Positions 15,693 to 19,027 of a stretch of DNA of 19,027 bases are shown here, one piece after another. How positions within the stretch are numbered: position 1 is the first letter of the stretch; every line of letters begins with the position of its first letter. Below the pieces are notes generated by a model that searched no databases, was not told the DNA's origin, and saw nothing but the letters and a program-made list of their open reading frames with translations. The translations under genes were made by a program, and so were the position numbers. Source of the stretch: Streptosporangiaceae bacterium (GTDB taxonomy: Bacteria > Actinomycetota > Actinomycetes > Streptosporangiales > Streptosporangiaceae); the NCBI GenBank assembly GCA_025934635.1, contig JAICWX010000164.1:1-19027 (forward strand), in the 5' to 3' direction.

Positions 15693-16727
15693 ATGGGTAG
15701 GCTTCTCGATCGGCTCGCGGCCGGACCGGTGATCTGCGCCGAGGGGTATCTGTTCGAGTTCGAGCGCCGCGGCTACCTGCAGGCCGGGGCGTTCGTGCCG
15801 GAAGTGGTCCTCGAGGAGCCCGAGATGGTGGCCGGGCTGCACCGGGAATTCGTGCATGCCGGATCGGACGTCGTTGAGGCGTTCACCTATTACGCCCACC
15901 GCGAGAAGCTGGCGGTGATCGGCCGCGAGGGCGACCTCGAGCCGATGAACCGGCAGGCGCTGCGGATCGCCAAGGAGGTCGGTGCCGAGCACGACTCCCT
16001 GGTAGCCGGCAATATCTGCAACACCAACGTCTACGTCCCGGACGATCCCGCGACGCACAAGGTCGTCCGCGACATGTTCACCGAGCAGGTCGGGTGGGCC
16101 GCCGAGGCTGGCGTCGACTTCGTGATCGCCGAGACCATCGACTATCCGGGCGAGGCACTGCTCGCGCTGGAAGCAATCAAGGCGCACGGCCTCGATGCGG
16201 TGGTCACCCTCACTATTCACCGCGAGCCCATCGTCCGCGGGGGCGAGCCGATCGGCGAGGCCTGCCGTCGCCTGCAAGACGCCGGGGCCGATGTGGTCGG
16301 GCTGAACTGCATCCGCGGGCTCGCCACCATGCTGCCGCTGCTCGGCGAGATCAGGGACGCGTGCGACGGCTACATCGCCGCCCTGCCGGTGCCGTACCGC
16401 ACGACCGAAGCCGAGCCGACGTTCCAGTCGCTCACCGACCCCGGTCACGAACAGGCGCCGAACGGGCGGCCGTTCCCGACCGCGCTGGACCCGTTCCTCG
16501 CTACCCGCTACGAGGTGAGCTCGTTCACGACGGCCGCGGCCGAGCTCGGCGTCAACTACCTCGGCATCTGCTGCGGCTGCGCACCCCACCACGTCCGCGC
16601 GATGGCCGAGGCACTCGGCCGCACGCCGCCGGCCAGCCGGTTCAGCGCGGACATGAGCCGGCACGCCTACTACGGCACCAGCGAACGGATCAGCCGGCAC
16701 TACCAGGAGTTCGCCAAGGAGCTCTAG
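15693..16727 (+). CDS. Betaine-homocysteine S-methyltransferase-like protein
   Basis: A 344-residue zinc-dependent methyltransferase of the homocysteine S-methyltransferase family. The zinc ligands are visible: Cys206 in GLNC and the pair Cys293-Cys294 in GICCGCAPHHVRAM. The N-terminal region (AEGYLFEFERRGYLQAGAF, then REFVHAGSDVVEAFTYYAHREKL) resembles animal BHMT more than MetH or SAM-type methyltransferases. It would move a methyl group from betaine, or a related onium compound, to homocysteine in the cytoplasm, giving methionine and dimethylglycine. ATG 15693 is set by GGAGGTG six bases upstream; the in-frame ATG at 15678 overlaps that site. It is divergent from the dimethylglycine dehydrogenase-like gene, which would use its product. 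It lacks the long C-terminal extension of mammalian BHMT. Confidence 0.88.
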   Translation: MGRLLDRLAAGPVICAEGYLFEFERRGYLQAGAFVPEVVLEEPEMVAGLHREFVHAGSDVVEAFTYYAHREKLAVIGREGDLEPMNRQALRIAKEVGAEHDSLVAGNICNTNVYVPDDPATHKVVRDMFTEQVGWAAEAGVDFVIAETIDYPGEALLALEAIKAHGLDAVVTLTIHREPIVRGGEPIGEACRRLQDAGADVVGLNCIRGLATMLPLLGEIRDACDGYIAALPVPYRTTEAEPTFQSLTDPGHEQAPNGRPFPTALDPFLATRYEVSSFTTAAAELGVNYLGICCGCAPHHVRAMAEALGRTPPASRFSADMSRHAYYGTSERISRHYQEFAKEL

Positions 16728-16743
16728 GGAACCGGCGACAGAG

Positions 16744-16770
16744 GCCTCCCCGGGGCACCCCCGGGGAGGC
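16744..16770. terminator. Strong bidirectional GC hairpin between convergent genes
   Basis: GCCTCCCCGGGG (16744-16755) pairs perfectly with CCCCGGGGAGGC (16759-16770) around the loop CAC, a 12-bp all but AT-free stem. It begins 16 bases after the stop of the methyltransferase gene and lies nine bases beyond the stop of the convergent NADH dehydrogenase gene, so it can serve both. No T tract is present. Confidence 0.78.
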
Positions 16771-16779
16771 GGTCCCCGG

Positions 16780-18081
16780 TCAGGCGCGCGGTTCGTCCAC
16801 GTCGAGCGGTACCGACTCGGCGCTGACGAGGGCCGCCGCCGTCGTTTCGGGCGAGGTGAGCCCGTTCAGGACCCAGTCGGCCAGGACCCGCAGGCGGTTT
16901 CCCGCCATCGCGTTCAGGTGGTAGCCCCTGGTGACGGCGTTGGCGGCCGGCCCGGACAGCGGGACGTTCAGCGGGTTGGCGGCACCCGCCAGCCCGCCCA
17001 GGTCCACCAGGAAGCCCAGGTCGGCGTGCTTGTACGGCTTGGCCTGGCCCGTGCCGAGGCTAGCGGCGACGTTCCGGGCGACCTGCTTGCCCTGCCGCTG
17101 GGCGTGCTGGGCGGTCATGCCGCAGACCTGGCCGGGACGGGTCAGGTCGGGCACCGCCGCGCAGTCCCCGCACGCGTAGATGTCCGGGGCGCCGGGTACG
17201 GCCATGAACTCGTCGACCACCAGCCGCCCCCGGCTGGTGTCCAGGTCCAGGCCCGATACCAGCGGGACGGCGCGGACCCCGACGCACCAGATCAGCGAGC
17301 GGGTGGACACCTTCTCCCCGGTGGACACCTGCACGTACCCGTCGCCGGCCTCGGTGACCGACTGCCCCGTCAGCACCTCCACCCCGCGCCGCCGCAGCAC
17401 CCGGTCGGCGGTCTTCGACAGCCGCGGATCCAGCTGCGCCAGCACCCGCGGCGCGGTGTCCAGCAGCATCCACCGGATCGGCTGCCCGGCCAGGCCAGGC
17501 ATCGTCTTGGCCATCCGGGTGGTCATCAGCTGGCCTTGCGCGGCGACCTCGGTGCCGGTATAGCCCGCGCCGACCACCACGAAGGTGCACCGCGACCGGC
17601 GTTCGGTGGGGTCGGCGGCCACCGAGGCCAGCTCGAGCTGGCGGATGATGTGGTCGCGCAGGTATCCGGCCTCGGCGATGGTGCGGAACCCGTGCGCGTA
17701 GTCGGCGACACCCGGGATCGGCAGCAGCTTGTTGACGCTGCCCGCAGTCAGGATCAGCCGGTCGTAGCGGACCTGGCCGGCCGCGCCCTCCGGGCCCGCC
17801 CAGCTCACGACCTTGCGCCGCGAGTCCACGTGGTTCACCGTGCCGAGCACGAACCGCGTCTTGCGCAGCCGGCGGGGCAGCGAGATACGGACGTGTCCCG
17901 GCTCGATCAGCCCGCCGCTCACCTGGGGCATCAGCGGCAGGTACAAGAAGTAGTCAGTCGAGTTGATGACCACGATCTCGGTCGTCGCGCCGGCCAGCCT
18001 GGACAGCTCCCGCGCGGCGTTGAAGCCGGCGAATCCGGCCCCGACGATGACCACGCGGCGCTTTTCTGGCGACTGCGCCAT
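16780..18081 (-). CDS. ndh: Type II NADH dehydrogenase-like NAD(P)/FAD oxidoreductase
   Basis: A 433-residue two-dinucleotide-binding-domain flavoprotein. FAD motif GAGFAG (14-19), second (NADH) motif GAGYTG (171-176), the conserved FLYLPLMPQVSGG segment (45-57) and IYACGDCAAVP match single-subunit, non-proton-pumping NADH:quinone dehydrogenases on the inner face of the membrane. A C-terminal segment (NRLRVLADWVLNGL) could act as an amphipathic membrane anchor. Other enzymes of this fold, such as sulfide:quinone reductase, are less likely because the cysteine pattern is missing. Start ATG 18081 is well supported by AGGAGG (18094-18089) seven bases upstream. The leader immediately beyond is strongly structured. 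The gene is convergent with the methyltransferase gene and stands alone. Confidence 0.87.
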   Translation of the reverse strand: MAQSPEKRRVVIVGAGFAGFNAARELSRLAGATTEIVVINSTDYFLYLPLMPQVSGGLIEPGHVRISLPRRLRKTRFVLGTVNHVDSRRKVVSWAGPEGAAGQVRYDRLILTAGSVNKLLPIPGVADYAHGFRTIAEAGYLRDHIIRQLELASVAADPTERRSRCTFVVVGAGYTGTEVAAQGQLMTTRMAKTMPGLAGQPIRWMLLDTAPRVLAQLDPRLSKTADRVLRRRGVEVLTGQSVTEAGDGYVQVSTGEKVSTRSLIWCVGVRAVPLVSGLDLDTSRGRLVVDEFMAVPGAPDIYACGDCAAVPDLTRPGQVCGMTAQHAQRQGKQVARNVAASLGTGQAKPYKHADLGFLVDLGGLAGAANPLNVPLSGPAANAVTRGYHLNAMAGNRLRVLADWVLNGLTSPETTAAALVSAESVPLDVDEPRA

Positions 18082-18088
18082 CTCTGTT

Positions 18089-18171
18089 CCTCCTGCCCGG
18101 TCAGGCGGTGGCTGTCAATGAGAGACCGGTCCCGGACCGGCTCCCCGGCTACGGCCGGGGAAACAGCCACC
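18089..18171 (-). promoter_or_regulatory. Candidate structured 5' leader: three-way junction plus SD-covering hairpin
   Basis: Read as minus-strand RNA toward the NADH dehydrogenase start: GGUGGCUGU (18171-18163) pairs with ACAGCCACC (18115-18107) in a 9-bp closing stem. Inside it lie two hairpins: CCCCGGC/GCCGGGG (18160-18154 with 18149-18143, loop CGUA) and CCGGUC/GACCGG (within 18140-18126), plus a 10-base single strand (18125-18116). Directly after, CCUG (18105-18102) pairs with CAGG (18095-18092), which covers part of the AGGAGG ribosome binding site. This is the layout of a cis-regulatory RNA: folded domain, then a hairpin controlling translation. I could not match it to a known riboswitch class. 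The plus-strand copy would have a C(UACG)G loop, so orientation is not settled. Confidence 0.42.
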
Positions 18172-18735
18172 TCGATAGTCGCACCCGGGGCCGGCCGGCC
18201 GCGTCCGTGCAGTCCCTGGCCGGTGCCCTAGTCCGCGGCCCCCGGGCGGGGCGCGCGAAGGATGGTACGGCTGGAAGCACGCCAGCTCGTTCGGGGGAAA
18301 GATCTTAAGATTTTGTTACGGATCAGGCGCTGTCGCTCTGTTAATGCTATCGGCTAATAGCGCGCTGACGGTGATCAGCGTATAGCCGGGCCCGGGAAAA
18401 AGGACAATGCTGATTCTGGGGCCGTAATCTCCCCGATATAAATACGGTCGTCAGCCGGGCAGTGACAGCGGGTATCCGCAGACGCTGTCTAGCTGGCACT
18501 ATGTCCTCCGGAGGGCGGATCGGCCCGGCCGCCGGGCACCTTTCATGACGAGCCGAATACTAAGGTCTTGCGGCCTGGCGGAATCGGCTGGCACTATTTC
18601 CCTAATCCATCGCATCGATGTTCGCAAGCTGTCACCATTCTTTTAAGAAGCGGCCAGCGTTCTGGCCGGGCCTGGCATTACAGATATCACCAAAGGGCTC
18701 ACGCACCGTTACCTGGGACGCTGGAGACGGAGAAC
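18172..18735. other. Long intergenic region rich in hairpins, no gene
   Basis: No supported gene in about 560 bp; parts of 18300-18660 are clearly less GC-rich than the coding DNA. Inverted repeats include GCTAT/ATAGC (18346-18361), CGCTGA/TCAGCG (18363-18380), GACAGCG/CGCTGTC (18464-18489), CCTCCGGAGG (18505-18514), TTCTT-TT-AAGAA (18638-18649) and CGGCCAG-CGTT-CTGGCCG (18651-18668). GCTGGCACTAT occurs twice, at 18492-18502 and 18587-18597. I looked for tRNA and the c-di-AMP (ydaO) riboswitch core and found neither. Confidence 0.6.
18414..18442 (+). promoter_or_regulatory. Possible promoter of the secreted-protein gene
   Basis: TATAAA (18437-18442) is the best -10 box in this less GC-rich region and has TTCTGG (18414-18419) 17 bp upstream as a weak -35 box. 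Transcription from about 18449 would give a leader of nearly 290 bases before ATG 18736, containing several of the hairpins listed for this region. Confidence 0.35.
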
Positions 18736-19027
18736 ATGAACGCTGACCAGGGTTTTCTGAGCAAACCGGCGAATCTCCTGCGGGTCGCCGCCGGTGCCGG
18801 AGCAGCCGCGCTTATCACGACCGCGGCATCCGCCGCCCGGCCAGCCGGGACGGCCCAGGCTGACCGCGACTCCGGCCCGGCGCGAGGCCGCCAGGTACCT
18901 CCGCCCCCCGGCCCCTCGCCCGTGGCGGTCAGGCCGGCCTCGCCGCCAGTGCCGGAAGCCGTCAAAGCCTGCCACCCGGCCGCCGGCCAGGTCGCTCTCA
19001 GCGCGGCCCTGCTCCTCTGCACTGCCA
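18736..19027 (+). CDS. Secreted or cell-envelope protein with signal peptide (partial, runs off window)
   Basis: The frame from ATG 18736 is open to the window end (97 codons, almost all ending in G or C late in the stretch). The N-terminus looks like a secretion signal: a short polar start with Lys10 and Arg16 (MNADQGFLSKPANLLR), a hydrophobic core (VAAGAGAAALITTAASAA, about 17-34) and a likely cleavage site near ASAA-RP. A Pro/Arg-rich linker follows (QVPPPPGPSPVAVRPASPP) with a single Cys afterwards (KACHPAAG). GGAG occurs at 18723-18726 and again at 18729-18732, three bases from the ATG. No family can be named from the part visible. The opposite strand is also open here, but its frames lack a start context and continue into the hairpin region. 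Confidence 0.6.
   Translation, partial: MNADQGFLSKPANLLRVAAGAGAAALITTAASAARPAGTAQADRDSGPARGRQVPPPPGPSPVAVRPASPPVPEAVKACHPAAGQVALSAALLLCTA

Noticed and set aside
15609..16700. Long minus-strand extension of the dimethylglycine dehydrogenase frame to 1173 codons
   Set aside because: It is antisense to the methyltransferase gene, has no homology to the family, and the true N-terminus with its FAD motif starts at 15608.
16918..18231. Long plus-strand open frame opposite the NADH dehydrogenase gene
   Set aside because: Arg, Gln, Gly and Val-rich shadow translation with no domain, while the minus strand shows both nucleotide-binding motifs.
18492..18597. Repeated TGGCAC blocks as sigma-54 promoters
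   Set aside because: The partner TTGC element at the required spacing is missing, and sigma-54 is not expected in this group.
18699..19022. Minus-strand open frames at the right end
   Set aside because: The plus strand has an ATG with a signal-peptide-like N-terminus and better third-position GC; the minus frames show no recognisable motif.

Overview
The window is about 19 kb of very GC-rich DNA. Codons end almost entirely in G or C, GTG and TTG starts are frequent, adjacent genes overlap by ATGA or GTGA, and two promoters appear to be leaderless. With PadR, TetR and winged-helix regulators and many flavin dehydrogenases, this points to a high-GC actinomycete. No phage, insertion sequence, CRISPR array, rRNA or tRNA was seen. 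I cannot name the genus.

Left end (1-1550): a possible Pro/Ala-rich C-terminal tail, a striking run of C and G homopolymers, an M20 amidohydrolase remnant lacking its N-terminus and an internal block, and an intact TRIC/UPF0126-type membrane protein. Next (1555-5089, minus strand) is a tight three-gene operon: PadR regulator, MacB/LolD-type ABC ATPase, FtsX-type permease. Its promoter looks leaderless and carries an operator-like palindrome. From 5292 to 7223 come a broken NAD-epimerase gene with an intact ribosome binding site, a classical SDR dehydrogenase, and a two-gene unit (small membrane protein plus winged-helix regulator) behind two interlocking palindromes.

Centre (7300-12528): a DadA/sarcosine-oxidase-like flavoprotein on the minus strand, then a plus-strand operon of SDR, FAD-linked oxidoreductase and FGGY kinase. 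These resemble the Escherichia coli YgcW, YgcU and YgcE proteins, so this looks like a dehydrogenase/kinase route for an unidentified polyol or sugar acid.

Right part (12575-16770): a methyl-group module. A betaine:homocysteine methyltransferase-like gene (plus) is divergent from a dimethylglycine dehydrogenase/oxidase-like gene (minus), which is followed by a TetR gene. The first enzyme would make methionine and dimethylglycine from betaine; the second would demethylate dimethylglycine to sarcosine, passing the one-carbon unit to folate. The 84-bp shared intergenic region carries two direct repeats. A 12-bp GC hairpin separates this module from a convergent type II NADH dehydrogenase gene.

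Right end (16780-19027): the NADH dehydrogenase gene has a leader that can fold into a three-way junction followed by a hairpin covering part of its Shine-Dalgarno sequence, which is the best candidate here for an undescribed regulatory element. Beyond it lies a hairpin-rich stretch of about 560 bp, less GC-rich in its centre, leading to the start of a secreted Pro-rich protein that runs off the window.
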